DNA from: Pleomorphovibrio marinus
Lineage (GTDB): Bacteria > Bacteroidota > Bacteroidia > Cytophagales > Cyclobacteriaceae
Direction of reading: 5' to 3'
Assembly (NCBI RefSeq): GCF_003347495.1
Contig: NZ_QCXY01000007.1
Span: forward strand, 124,001-188,000
DNA: 64,000 nucleotides
Under the pieces are notes generated by a model that saw nothing but the letters and a program-made list of their open reading frames with translations, made no database searches and was not told the origin of the DNA. Positions 44,927 through 54,380 of the stretch are shown piece by piece (position 1 is the stretch's first letter; every line of letters begins with the position of its first letter). A program made the position numbers and the translations under genes.

Positions 44927-47089
44927 ATGAAAACGCTGAAAACCAATAGAAGAGATTTCTTGAAAATAGCGGCCACCGCCGGGGGAGGACTTTTGCTCGG
45001 GTTCCATTTTACCCGTTGTGATTCCCCCTCCAAAATGAAGGTGGTCACCGACGAAGAACTGATGGCCCAAGCGGTCAATTACAACAGCTATCTCTCCATT
45101 TCACCCGATGGCCATATTGTAATTTTCTCCCCTAACCCTGAACTGGGTCAGAACATCAAGACCTCCTTCCCCATGATAGTGGCCGAGGAGTTGGATGCAG
45201 ACTGGTCTAAGGTAAGGGTAATGCAGGCTTTCCTTGACGGGGAAAAATACGACCGGCAGGTGACTGGTGGATCGGGTGCCATGCCCCATTCTTGGGAAAG
45301 GCTGAGAAAAGCCGGTGCCACCGCCAGAATGATGCTTATGGAAGCAGCTGCCAAACGTTTGGATGTGGATATAAGTGAACTCAGCACGGAAAAAGGGCAG
45401 GTGCTGCACTCCGGCTCCAAGAAAAAAATCAGCTATGGTGACCTGGCTAAGGATGCAGCCCAACTGGAGGTGCCTGAGGATGTGCCACTGAAAAAGGTGA
45501 AGGACTTTAAGATAATAGGTACACCCATAAAAAACGTGGACAATAAAGCCATGTTTACTGGCAAGCCCCTATTTGGTCTGGATATCTACAAGGAAGGCAT
45601 GATGAATGCCATGGTGAAACGCCCACCATTCGGGATGAAGATCAAATCCGTGGATGATGAGGAAGCCAAAAAAGTAAGCGGGGTTACCGAAATTTTCACC
45701 TTCGGTGACAACGTAGCTATAGTCGGGATTTCTACCTGGCCCTTGATGAAAGCAAAGCAAAAGCTAAAAGTAGAGTACGAACCCAAAAATGGGAAACTTG
45801 AAAGCAGTGAGATGCACAACCAGCTTTTCACCGACCTGATGAAAAATGGAAAAGCACAGGTGATGCGAAAAGATGGAAATGTGAATAGTGCTTTTCGGGG
45901 TGCTGCAAAAGTGGTAAGTGCAGAATACCAATGCCCTTTCCTTTCTCATTCCCCCATGGAACCCATGAATTTCTACGCCCATGTAAAAGCCGATGGGGTG
46001 GAATTGGTGGGGCCTACCCAAACCCCGGACAGAGCAAGATCCGCGGCAGCGGAAATAGCCGGAGTGGACGTGGAAAAGGTTTCTGTAGAAATGACCCGTT
46101 TAGGGGGTGGTTTTGGACGTAGGTTGAGGGCTGATTTTGTGGAAGAGGCAGTGTCCATTTCCAAAAAAATCGGAGCACCAGTAAAGGTAACCTGGTCTAG
46201 AGAAGACGATATTACCGGAGGTGCTTATAGACCAGCGGTTAGGTACAGGTTTGAAGCTGCCTTGGACAAAGATAACAAAATGATTGGCTACAAGCTGAGA
46301 GGAGTGGGTATGAATGCCGGGAATTGTACTCGGGAAAACAACTTCCCATCTGGCTCAGTGGATAACCTTTTGATAGAATCCATAGAATATAAATCAGACC
46401 TTACTACTAATGCTTGGAGAGCTCCGATCACCAATTTCTTGGCTTTTGCAGAGCAGTCCTTTTTGGATGAAGTGGCCGAAGCGGCGGGTAAGGATCCGGT
46501 TCAATTTAGGTATGAACTCTTGGACAGGGCTAAAAATAAGCCTGTCGGTGAAATCCACTATGATATAGACAGGATGAGAGGGGTCATAGAACTTGTCGCT
46601 GATAAATGCGGATGGGGACAAAAGAATGGTGTGGGCCAAGGCCTCTCTGTGTATTTCAGTCACCGTTCGTATGTCGCACAGGTGGCAGAGGTAAGGATGG
46701 AACAAGGCAATCCCGTTTTGGAAAGAATCTATGCGGCAACTGACTGTGGCATAGTGGTGAATCCTACCGGAGCTGACCAGCAGGTAAGGGGTGGCATGGT
46801 GGATGGCATGGGACATGCCATGTTTACCAATATGACCTTTAGGGATGGGGCACCCACCCAAAAGAACTTTGACAGCTACAGGTTGATCCGGATGAAAGAA
46901 GTGCCTGAAATAGAAGTCCATTTTGTGGACAATGAAATTGACCCTACAGGACTGGGCGAGCCTGCACTTCCCCCAACCGGAGGAGCAATCTCCAATGCTA
47001 TTTACTGGGCCACGGGCAAGCGCCTAAGGAACCAGCCCTTTATAGAGCAGGAAGAGCTCAAAGAATACAAAATCGGTCAGAGGGCATAA
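44927..47089 (+). CDS. iorB: Molybdopterin-binding catalytic subunit (IorB-like, Tat-exported)
   Basis: A 720-residue single-chain molybdenum hydroxylase subunit of the xanthine dehydrogenase family. The N-terminus has a twin-arginine signal (NRRDFLKIAATAGGG), so the folded enzyme, probably with its 2Fe-2S partner, is exported. Cofactor-binding motifs include GGGFGRRLRADF near residue 395 and GLGEPALPPTGGA near 680. Family members hydroxylate N-heterocycles or oxidise aldehydes. No cofactor-maturation gene is next to it. A terminator follows at 47113. Confidence 0.92.
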   Translation: MKTLKTNRRDFLKIAATAGGGLLLGFHFTRCDSPSKMKVVTDEELMAQAVNYNSYLSISPDGHIVIFSPNPELGQNIKTSFPMIVAEELDADWSKVRVMQAFLDGEKYDRQVTGGSGAMPHSWERLRKAGATARMMLMEAAAKRLDVDISELSTEKGQVLHSGSKKKISYGDLAKDAAQLEVPEDVPLKKVKDFKIIGTPIKNVDNKAMFTGKPLFGLDIYKEGMMNAMVKRPPFGMKIKSVDDEEAKKVSGVTEIFTFGDNVAIVGISTWPLMKAKQKLKVEYEPKNGKLESSEMHNQLFTDLMKNGKAQVMRKDGNVNSAFRGAAKVVSAEYQCPFLSHSPMEPMNFYAHVKADGVELVGPTQTPDRARSAAAEIAGVDVEKVSVEMTRLGGGFGRRLRADFVEEAVSISKKIGAPVKVTWSREDDITGGAYRPAVRYRFEAALDKDNKMIGYKLRGVGMNAGNCTRENNFPSGSVDNLLIESIEYKSDLTTNAWRAPITNFLAFAEQSFLDEVAEAAGKDPVQFRYELLDRAKNKPVGEIHYDIDRMRGVIELVADKCGWGQKNGVGQGLSVYFSHRSYVAQVAEVRMEQGNPVLERIYAATDCGIVVNPTGADQQVRGGMVDGMGHAMFTNMTFRDGAPTQKNFDSYRLIRMKEVPEIEVHFVDNEIDPTGLGEPALPPTGGAISNAIYWATGKRLRNQPFIEQEELKEYKIGQRA

Positions 47090-47112
47090 CTTGTCCCATT
47101 TCCAAATTTCAT

Positions 47113-47146
47113 AAAACCGCCTACATTATTTGTTGGCGGTTTTTTT
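47113..47146 (+). terminator. Rho-independent terminator after the molybdenum hydroxylase operon
   Basis: AAAACCGCCTACA (47113-47125) pairs with TGTTGGCGGTTTT (47131-47143) around a TTATT loop with one T-T mismatch. A seven-T run follows. It lies 24 bp after the iorB-like stop. Confidence 0.85.
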
Positions 47147-47321
47147 GATGAATTTTGGTATCTTAATGGGTTTTAGCACTTAGGACAAAGAGCAGACAGG
47201 AAGATTACAATGTTTTATTGATGTATCCGATTGTGAGGTTGACTTCCTGAGACGAAGAGACCTAGGGGCCGAGAGCCTTGTTTAATCCCCGGTGTTTTTT
47301 TTGGGATAGAGGGAAACTTCT

Positions 47322-47909
47322 TTAAATTTTTGATATCAACTCATAAGCGATGGGTTTAAAACTGTAATTATTGGATTGTTCTGCAGAGCAGGCCGTTAAT
47401 CCAATAATTAAATCCATGCATGCTTTAAACAATATAAAGTCCCCTGCCTTGCTCTGGGGCGGTTCTACGCTGATAGTACCATCTCCGGCAAGCCGTACAT
47501 TCATGAAAATATTGAAGGCAGTAGGGATCTCATCCGAATGGATGTCAAATTGGCGCAAATTTTTTTCGAGGTTTTCAAAGCAACTGGGGTGGTATTGGGG
47601 ATTGTCGTAAAGGATCTGAAAAGTTTCAGGACTGCATGGCGCCAAAAGAAAATCATTTCTACCATTGGTATCTTCCATTATTTCCATCATTTTTTGGCTG
47701 CGGTTGCTCCAAAGATGATGCCCTTTGGTAATATATATGGTACTTTCAAAATCCAGAGTTTTCCCGGAGGAAAGTTTTTCCCGCTTATCATTGGCGTTGA
47801 ATGCCACTAAATCACTTACCTGCTCTCCTTCCGGGTCTATTACCTTTAGATACTCTCCTTTATGGAGGTAAAATCCAGTTCCTGATTGTTTTTCAATAAT
47901 TTTAGCCAT
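47322..47909 (-). CDS. DUF1989 family protein (urea-carboxylase-associated / carboxyguanidine deiminase-like)
   Basis: About 195 residues from the ATG at 47907-47909 (MAKIIEKQ). A longer frame starting at 47954 overlaps the upstream gene and looks non-native, so it is not used. Conserved pieces include EGEQVSDLVAFNA, TKGHHLWSNRSQKMMEI, APCSPE and HPSCFENL, which supply Cys and His residues for a metal site as in the family. DUF1989 contains carboxyguanidine deiminase subunits and urea-carboxylase-associated proteins. It starts two bases after the stop of the GntA-like gene, so the pair is an operon and a role in guanidino-compound metabolism is likely (inference). Confidence 0.82.
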   Translation of the reverse strand: MAKIIEKQSGTGFYLHKGEYLKVIDPEGEQVSDLVAFNANDKREKLSSGKTLDFESTIYITKGHHLWSNRSQKMMEIMEDTNGRNDFLLAPCSPETFQILYDNPQYHPSCFENLEKNLRQFDIHSDEIPTAFNIFMNVRLAGDGTISVEPPQSKAGDFILFKACMDLIIGLTACSAEQSNNYSFKPIAYELISKI

Positions 47910-47911
47910 AC

Positions 47912-48646
47912 CTATTCTTTTATTTCGTGAACAACACCATGGTGAAAAGGACATTTCCAGTTTTTTTCCACCATTCTACCACTGTATTGAGGTGCTTCTT
48001 GCCCTTTACCAAAGTCCTCCAGCATGGGATTGATAGAACCTTGGTAGGCCAAGTCCCGATCCCTGATTACTTTTTTCATATTATCGAATTGACCGTTTTC
48101 CCTCAATTTATCAAATTGCCGGTGTAGATTAAAGGCCATTGCGGGATAATTGATTCTTCGCGCTATTCTGCTGGCTTTGGGGTGTAACCCAACAATGAAG
48201 AAGGCTGTTCCGCCAAAACTAAAACTAAAATTATCATCTCCGGGATTACTGCTTACCGTTGGGTCCCAATTTCCCTTATGGCCCTCGGCATCATGTAGTT
48301 TTTGAAGTTGCTTCCATAATTTATGTTCGAAATCCACTTCCGAATTGGTCTCACTGGTAAAGACGGCTACCAACGTCAGGTAATCACTGTCTTCCTCCAC
48401 GGTTTCCTGGATGTACTTTTTTAAATCTTTACTTAGTAGTTCCGTTGTGTTATCCGATGCCATTTCTCCATAAATGCCCAATCGGTATTGATCTGAATTA
48501 ATAGATGCTTTCGCCCCTACGCATGGGTATTTAGCATCGCCGATCTTTTCGATGATATCTTTATGGATTACCTTTATGTAGTCATTTTCACAACTGCTTA
48601 AATCCTTAGGCTTCCAATAAGTTTGTAGAAGATTTGAATTTTGCAT
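47912..48646 (-). CDS. gntA: GntA-like heme-dependent N-hydroxylase (YqcI/YcgG family)
   Basis: A 244-residue YqcI/YcgG family protein. Characterised relatives, such as GntA in guanitoxin biosynthesis, are heme-dependent oxygenases that hydroxylate guanidine nitrogens of arginine-like substrates. Family pieces visible are KYPCVGAKASI near residue 40, FSFGGTAFFIVGLHPKASR near 150, and PAMAFNLHRQF. The symbol reflects the family name; no guanitoxin cluster is present, and the true substrate is unknown. It heads a two-gene operon with a DUF1989 protein and faces a 495-bp non-coding region. Confidence 0.82.
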   Translation of the reverse strand: MQNSNLLQTYWKPKDLSSCENDYIKVIHKDIIEKIGDAKYPCVGAKASINSDQYRLGIYGEMASDNTTELLSKDLKKYIQETVEEDSDYLTLVAVFTSETNSEVDFEHKLWKQLQKLHDAEGHKGNWDPTVSSNPGDDNFSFSFGGTAFFIVGLHPKASRIARRINYPAMAFNLHRQFDKLRENGQFDNMKKVIRDRDLAYQGSINPMLEDFGKGQEAPQYSGRMVEKNWKCPFHHGVVHEIKE

Positions 48647-49141
48647 TAAATTTATATCTAAATATGAAAATTTATAATTAATTAAGCTTTTTAACTTAAA
48701 AAAGTATTTATTAATATTTTTTTTATTATTACTACAAATAACAATAGGTGTGCCACGAATACTGGAATCAACACTAATTTTTTGGTTGATATATGGAATA
48801 AAACAGTAAATAATCTATGTCTCACCTACACAACAAACACCCTGTCCATGTGAAAGGTAGGAGGTTGGGGATAGGGTGAATTACGAGGAACTGGGAGACT
48901 TGGGGATTGAATCGGGATGATTTTTAACGTTTGCGGATTTGTCTTTGGAGCTACCATTGACAGGTTATTATTTCAGGCTGAGAGCGTAGCGGATTCGTAG
49001 CGCCTCTTCTGACTAAACTTAGGGGAGGGTGACTAGAAACCGAAGGTAATTTCCTTTCTGTAAATTTTTGTGTTTTTGCCCAAGAATGTACCTAGGTAAA
49101 TGTTAACTTGTCGTTCGAAAAAAAATCAAAGCCTTTAATAA
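48647..49141. other. 495-bp divergent intergenic region
   Basis: No gene is supported. The left third is extremely AT-rich. An imperfect inverted repeat CACCCTGTCC (48838-48847) / GGATAGGGTG (48869-48878) could form a hairpin with a 21-nt loop. The right third is plain non-coding sequence ahead of the DUF6786 gene. Confidence 0.5.
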
Positions 49142-50398
49142 ATGCAAATTAGATCTTATTTCCACTCCAATTTCCTTCTTAGAATTTTCATCTTAATTCT
49201 GGGACTTGCTTCCTGTGATAGTCCCGAGCAGGAGGAAAAGGTGGATTCTTACCCTCCCGGTACTTTCGGGTACGATTATCAATTCTTGTCCCAACACGAC
49301 AGTACCTTGCTCCTTATGCGGGACAGTGCCGCCATTCTGGTGTCTCCAGCCTTTCAGGGGAAGGTATTTACCAGCAGCACTAGAGGCATGTCAGGGAAAA
49401 GCCATGGCTGGATCAACTACGATGCAGTTGCCTCCGGTAAGATTGCCCCACATATCAATGCCTATGGGGGAGAGGACAGGCTGTGGCTTGGGCCAGAAGG
49501 TGGTAAGTTCGCAATCTACTTTGAACCCGGAGCGGAAAGAACCTTTGAGAATTGGCAAACCCCTAAGGGTATAGATTCCGAACCTTGGAATCTTGTTTCC
49601 AATACAGAGACCGAGGCTTTTATTACCAAAACCATGCAGGTGACCAATAACCTGGGTACTACTCTTGACCTCAGGCTCGATAGGGAAGTAAGGTTGCTTT
49701 CTGGCAGCGAACTTATGCGCTATTTGGACATTACTCCCAATGAGAAAATTAGTTGGGTGGGTTTTGAATCCGTAAATTCCCTTATCAATATTGGAGAGGA
49801 ACCTTGGGACGAAGAAGGGGGTACGCTATCCATGTGGACACTTGGTATGTTTAACCCTTCTGATGAAGTTACAGTAGTTATTCCCTACAGAGAGGGATCC
49901 GCAGAGGATCTTGGCCCTGTGGCCACCACCGACTACTTTGGAGAAATCCACGAAAGCCGAATTAAGGCAGAAAATGGTATTCTCTATTTTCGTGGAGATG
50001 GGAAAAAGCGAGGAAAGCTAGGACTTTCAAAAGAGAGGGCAATCCCGCTTTTTGGCAGTTATGACGCTAGGTCTGCTGTGCTGACCCTGGTACAATACAG
50101 TGAGCCGGAAGGGGAGGAGTTACGATACCTCAATCAAATATGGGAAGAAAAAGAAGAGGCCTTTGGTGGGGATGTAATCAACTCCTACAATGATGGGCCT
50201 TTGGAAGATGGCGAGCAAATGGGTCCATTCTATGAACTGGAAACTTCCTCACCGGCAGCCTTTTTGGAACCCAACGAGAGCATGGTCCATGTACATAGGA
50301 CCTTTCACTTTGAAGGGGATGCTGAAATGTTGGATCAAATTGCCAAAAAATGCTTAGGGATCTCTTTGGGGGAAGTAGCCACAGCATTGGATTATTGA
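49142..50398 (+). CDS. DUF6786 family lipoprotein
   Basis: A 418-residue lipoprotein (ILGLASC) of a family common in Bacteroidota and often beside sulfatases and glycosidases. Visible features are INAYGGEDRLWLGPEGGKFAIYF, which recalls galactose-mutarotase-like beta sandwiches, and many short strand-like segments. No catalytic residue can be assigned. Its stop lies 23 bp before the sulfatase start, so the two are probably co-transcribed and act on the same sulfated glycan (inference). Confidence 0.8.
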   Translation: MQIRSYFHSNFLLRIFILILGLASCDSPEQEEKVDSYPPGTFGYDYQFLSQHDSTLLLMRDSAAILVSPAFQGKVFTSSTRGMSGKSHGWINYDAVASGKIAPHINAYGGEDRLWLGPEGGKFAIYFEPGAERTFENWQTPKGIDSEPWNLVSNTETEAFITKTMQVTNNLGTTLDLRLDREVRLLSGSELMRYLDITPNEKISWVGFESVNSLINIGEEPWDEEGGTLSMWTLGMFNPSDEVTVVIPYREGSAEDLGPVATTDYFGEIHESRIKAENGILYFRGDGKKRGKLGLSKERAIPLFGSYDARSAVLTLVQYSEPEGEELRYLNQIWEEKEEAFGGDVINSYNDGPLEDGEQMGPFYELETSSPAAFLEPNESMVHVHRTFHFEGDAEMLDQIAKKCLGISLGEVATALDY

Positions 50399-50421
50399 TT
50401 AGTTTTAGTTAACTGAATGTA

Positions 50422-51876
50422 ATGGTTAAAATCATTCCCACTGTCGTTTTGGTGTTTATTGCCTCTTTTCTGCTAGTATCAGGATGTGATGGCTTGAACG
50501 CTGCGAAGGTAGATGCGCCTCCTAACATCCTTTTGATTGCCGTGGACGACCTAAACGATTTTGTGGGAGGAATGGGGCATCCGGATGCCATCACCCCCAA
50601 TTTGGATAGTTTGATACAACAGGGCGTGTTATTTGCGAATGCCCAATGTCAGTCTCCCATGTGCAGTCCATCTAGGGCGGCTATCATGACTGGGCTAAGA
50701 CCATCCACTACCGGAATTTATGGGTTTCTGGATGATAACCTGGTGCAGGGTACCAACGAAGCAACCAAAAAAGTCCCCTTGATGTATGCGTACTTCAAGG
50801 AACATGGCTATCATACCATGGGTGTAGGGAAACTTTTCCATTTTCATGCCCCAGAAGGCTTGCTCGAAGAAAGCGGTGGTAGGGAAGCGGGATTTGGCCC
50901 TGCACCTCCGAAACGCATCCACTGGGATAAAAAGGGAACTTCTACAGACTGGGGGCCATTCCCGGAAAGGGATGAGCAAATGCCGGATTACCGAAGTGCC
51001 AAATGGGCTGTAGAGCGCTTACAGCAGGAATATGAAAATCCATTTTTCCTTTCGGTTGGTTTTTTAAGGCCTCACGTTCCCTGGCATGTGCCCCAAAAAT
51101 GGTTTGACCTCTATGATACGGCCTCCCTTTCCCTGCCTGCCTATTTACCCGAAGACAGAGAGGATCTGCCGCCAATTGCGCTTGAGATAGATGACTTGCC
51201 CATGATGCCCAGTACAGAATGGGCCATTGCCAACCAACAATGGAAAAACATCCTTCAAGCCTATATGGCCTCCGTGTCTTTTGTGGATCATTATATAGGA
51301 GAAGTCCTATCGGCCTTGCAAAACTCGCCCTATGCGGATAACACATTGATAGTACTTTGGTCAGATCATGGGTATAGGCTTGGGGAGAAGGGCACCTTTG
51401 CTAAGGTGGCATTATGGAACAGAGCAACGCACTCCCCATTGGTGTTTTCCGGAGTAGGAATACCCAAGAATGTGAAGCTGGATTGGCCTGTGGAGCTGTT
51501 TAGCATTTACCCCACCTTAGTCGAGCTCAGTGAATTACCCGAGGTGCCCGATATGGAGGCAGAATCCATCGCCCCATTATTAAAAAACCCAAAAATGAGT
51601 TGGGAAAAACCTGCTCTTACCACCTGGGCGAGAAACAACCACGCCGTGGTTACCAAGGAGTACAGGTATATTCACTATGAGGACGGATCCGAAGAATTTT
51701 ATCTCCTAAGTGAGGATCCTCACGAATGGTATAACCGTGCGAAACTTCCCGAATATAGGGAAAGAATGGATGAACTGAAGCAGTACCTCCCACAAACCAA
51801 CGTGAAATGGGCTGCTGCATCAAAATATGACAACAATGACTATTTCGTAAAACAAAAAAGGGAGCAGAGTGAGTAG
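50422..51876 (+). CDS. Secreted sulfatase (iduronate-2-sulfatase-like)
   Basis: A 484-residue type I sulfatase with a lipobox-like signal (LLVSGC, Cys22). The formylglycine motif CSPSR lies at 81-85, with Cys81 the residue converted by a sulfatase-maturating enzyme. The metal-binding VDDLND is at about 41-46, and the Asp-His pair is in LWSDHGYRLGEKG. The overall pattern, including RPHVPWHVP and the closing WYNRAKLPEY, fits the iduronate-2-sulfatase / choline-sulfatase-like group. No maturation enzyme gene is in the window. It likely removes sulfate from marine or host glycans. Confidence 0.9.
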   Translation: MVKIIPTVVLVFIASFLLVSGCDGLNAAKVDAPPNILLIAVDDLNDFVGGMGHPDAITPNLDSLIQQGVLFANAQCQSPMCSPSRAAIMTGLRPSTTGIYGFLDDNLVQGTNEATKKVPLMYAYFKEHGYHTMGVGKLFHFHAPEGLLEESGGREAGFGPAPPKRIHWDKKGTSTDWGPFPERDEQMPDYRSAKWAVERLQQEYENPFFLSVGFLRPHVPWHVPQKWFDLYDTASLSLPAYLPEDREDLPPIALEIDDLPMMPSTEWAIANQQWKNILQAYMASVSFVDHYIGEVLSALQNSPYADNTLIVLWSDHGYRLGEKGTFAKVALWNRATHSPLVFSGVGIPKNVKLDWPVELFSIYPTLVELSELPEVPDMEAESIAPLLKNPKMSWEKPALTTWARNNHAVVTKEYRYIHYEDGSEEFYLLSEDPHEWYNRAKLPEYRERMDELKQYLPQTNVKWAAASKYDNNDYFVKQKREQSE

Positions 51877-52067
51877 ATAATTAATAGAGGTCAAGGAAAA
51901 TGTATCCGTTTATGGACACCAACTTCAGGCAACCGGGAAATTCATCCCCAACCGGGGAGGGGTTTAAAATGCGCAGTCAACAAAACCAGATTCAGAGATT
52001 TGGGGCTAATGGGGTTGAAAGCCTGTCGGGTGTCTTTGTTTTTTCTCTTAATTTACCCAAGAACAAT

Positions 52068-52856
52068 TTACTGGCACTTATTCTGATAATAGGCTTTTCC
52101 CAGAAAATTTCCGTTGTCCGCAGCTTTTTTCAATTCCTGACAGGCCCTCCTTGGTTCATCCTCCAGCCTGCAAACAGCCCTTCTAGCCATCGCCTCATAG
52201 TGGTCAGGCTTTACCCGCAGCACCTCGTCAAAATCCTCGATGGCCCAGTCCTTATAACCGAGTTTCATCAGGGCAAAACCTCGGTTGTAATGAGCCACTA
52301 CGTTGTCGGGTTCAAAAAGTAAGTAATGGTTAAGGGAGGTTACTACACCAAGCCCATCTCCTGAGTAGCCCCTGGCCAATGCCATATAAAAGTGAGGGGT
52401 TGGTTCTTCTGGCTTCAAGTCAATGGCCGTTTGTAAAAACTCCTCTGCACTTTTGAACCTTTGGTTTTTGATCATGGATCTGCTGAGTAGAAGCAGTATG
52501 TCGTAATCGTTGGGGTCATGCATGGCAGCATGAAGAAAATGGCGTTCAGCCTTTGGAAAGTCCTCCTGCTTCCATGCCAGTTTTCCTAAACCCGCATGGG
52601 CCTGGGCGTACTTGGGGTCTAAGCTTAGAATATGCTCGTAATCTGCTTTTGCCAGTTTAAACTGCTCCAATTCCTCATAGGCTCTTGCCCGCAGGTGTAG
52701 GGATTTGACATCGGTAATGCTAACGAACAGAACCCTATTGAATTCCTTAATGGCCTTTTCGTAATCGCCATTCCTGAAATAAGCCTCTCCATCCTTAAAC
52801 TTTCCAAAACATCCGGTAAACAATAAAACGAGGGCTAAGGGAAGAAGTATTCTCAT
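52068..52856 (-). CDS. TPR-repeat lipoprotein
   Basis: About 262 residues from the ATG at 52854-52856, which starts a lipoprotein signal (MRILLPLALVLLFTGC). The frame continues upstream to 52961, but that extension lacks a signal and is not used. About six tetratricopeptide repeats follow (for example GEAYFRNGDYEKAIKEFNRV and AHYNRGFALMKLGYKDWAIE), which mediate protein binding. A specific partner cannot be named. It is convergent to the sulfatase gene, with about 190 bp between them. Confidence 0.85.
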   Translation of the reverse strand: MRILLPLALVLLFTGCFGKFKDGEAYFRNGDYEKAIKEFNRVLFVSITDVKSLHLRARAYEELEQFKLAKADYEHILSLDPKYAQAHAGLGKLAWKQEDFPKAERHFLHAAMHDPNDYDILLLLSRSMIKNQRFKSAEEFLQTAIDLKPEEPTPHFYMALARGYSGDGLGVVTSLNHYLLFEPDNVVAHYNRGFALMKLGYKDWAIEDFDEVLRVKPDHYEAMARRAVCRLEDEPRRACQELKKAADNGNFLGKAYYQNKCQ

Positions 52857-52997
52857 AACAAACACTAATTGATTAGTTAAAATTACCCAATCTTTGTAAG
52901 TATCAAAACCATTTGGTGAAATAAATTCCAATAAGTCACTACCAACAAGGGGTTTAGCCAAAAATGACTATCATATTACTTACAATCTTGGAGGGAA

Positions 52998-54122
52998 TTA
53001 GGTTCCTTTAGGTATAATTTTCACGATTCCTTTGCCTTCCACTCCTGCATAAATAAAGCCATCGGGACCCTGCATCACATTTCTAACCCTGCCCATCTTG
53101 TCCAACAGCCTTTCCCGCTTGGTAACTTCCCCGTTTTCTAAGGTGAGTTTTTCCAAATAGGCGAAGCTTAGAGAGCCAGCCAAAAGATCCCCTTTCCATT
53201 CGGGGTACTTATCGCTGGTAATGATGGCAAAGCCACTGGGAGCTATAGAGGGAACCCAATAATAAAGAGGTTGCTCCATTCCATCCTTATGGGTCTTTTC
53301 CGTAAGGATACTCCCGTCATAATTAATGCCATAGGAAATCACTGGCCATCCGTAGTTTGCAGCCTTCTTGATGACATTGATTTCATCACCGCCCCTTGGA
53401 CCATGCTCATGAACCCAGATTTCACCCGTTTCAGGATGTACAATCATGCCTTGAGGGTTACGGTGTCCATAGGAATAAATAGCCTCTTTTGCGCCTGCCT
53501 TTCCCACAAAGGGATTGTCATCAGGAACTTTGCCGTCATCGGTAAGTCTATAGATTTTTCCTCCGTCCCTACGTATGTTTTGCGGGTTTTCCTTGTGGTT
53601 TCCTCTTTCCCCAATGGAAAAATACATGTATCCACTCTCATCAAAAACTATTCGGGAACCGAAGTGATGGCCTGCTGAGGTGTTGGGCTCTGCTTTATAG
53701 AGGGTTTCGATATTTTCCAACCGGTCTCCGGACAGCTTTGCCCGGCTGATTGCCGTATGCGCTCCAGAGCCATCTCCTTCCTTGGAGCTGTAGGAAAAAT
53801 AAATCCATCCATTATTTTCATAATCGGGATGCAGGGTGATGTCCAGCAGTCCTCCTTGGCCCTGGGCCCTCACTTCTGGTACATTGTTGATTGTCGTTTT
53901 TTTGCCGTTTTTTACATGGAGAAGTTCACCTGATCTTTCGGTAATCAACATGCTTCCATCCGGCAAAAATGCCAATCCCCAAGGTACCTTCAAACCGTCA
54001 ACAACGGTTTCAACCTCGAAATTGCTCCAACTGGGGTCAGTGACCTCTGGGCCATTAGGTGGTGTTTGGGCCATGCAAAATTGACTGATGAATGCTACTA
54101 GTATTAGCTGAAGTCTTTTCAT
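52998..54122 (-). CDS. Secreted PQQ-dependent sugar dehydrogenase (Asd/YliI-like)
   Basis: A 374-residue six-bladed beta-propeller with a signal peptide (MKRLQLILVAFISQFCMA). It matches soluble aldose sugar dehydrogenases that use pyrroloquinoline quinone. Motifs include VPWGLAFLPDGSMLITER, GQGGLLDITLHPDY with the candidate catalytic His, GHHFGSRIVFD, and EHGPRGGDEINVI. No PQQ-synthesis genes are visible. The start codon is supplied by the edge of repeat copy C. Confidence 0.9.
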   Translation of the reverse strand: MKRLQLILVAFISQFCMAQTPPNGPEVTDPSWSNFEVETVVDGLKVPWGLAFLPDGSMLITERSGELLHVKNGKKTTINNVPEVRAQGQGGLLDITLHPDYENNGWIYFSYSSKEGDGSGAHTAISRAKLSGDRLENIETLYKAEPNTSAGHHFGSRIVFDESGYMYFSIGERGNHKENPQNIRRDGGKIYRLTDDGKVPDDNPFVGKAGAKEAIYSYGHRNPQGMIVHPETGEIWVHEHGPRGGDEINVIKKAANYGWPVISYGINYDGSILTEKTHKDGMEQPLYYWVPSIAPSGFAIITSDKYPEWKGDLLAGSLSFAYLEKLTLENGEVTKRERLLDKMGRVRNVMQGPDGFIYAGVEGKGIVKIIPKGT

Positions 54123-54275
54123 ATGATTATAATTTGTTTTTTAAAGGCCATATGGAATCTCGCAGTCTATAATCATCCCAGTGTGTGACGTGCTCGTCAT
54201 GCCCTGACTGCCGTCAGGACAGGCTCGATTTCATATGTTTATATTTTTTTCAACGGTCAGAGCTTACTGCCGTCC
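54120..54275 (-). repeat. Dispersed intergenic repeat, copy C
   Basis: The first unit (54120-54234) has the leader module ending on the ATG of the sugar dehydrogenase gene and the arm module with a CTGCCGTCAGGACAG hairpin, but lacks the GC-rich block. A second, truncated unit starts at the shared CAT (54232) and decays after about 40 bp. It confirms that units can follow one another head to tail. Confidence 0.8.
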
Positions 54276-54380
54276 TTTAGATTTAGTTATTATAGTGGTT
54301 CCTTTTGGGAATAAGGTAACTTAAGAACAAACAAATTAATGTATAGTTCATTAGTTTAAAACCTGTTTTCCACTGATGGT

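Noticed and set aside
51900-52322. A 140-codon plus-strand frame after the sulfatase gene
   Set aside because: More than half of it is antisense to the TPR lipoprotein, which has clear repeats and a lipobox. The rest shows no recognisable feature.
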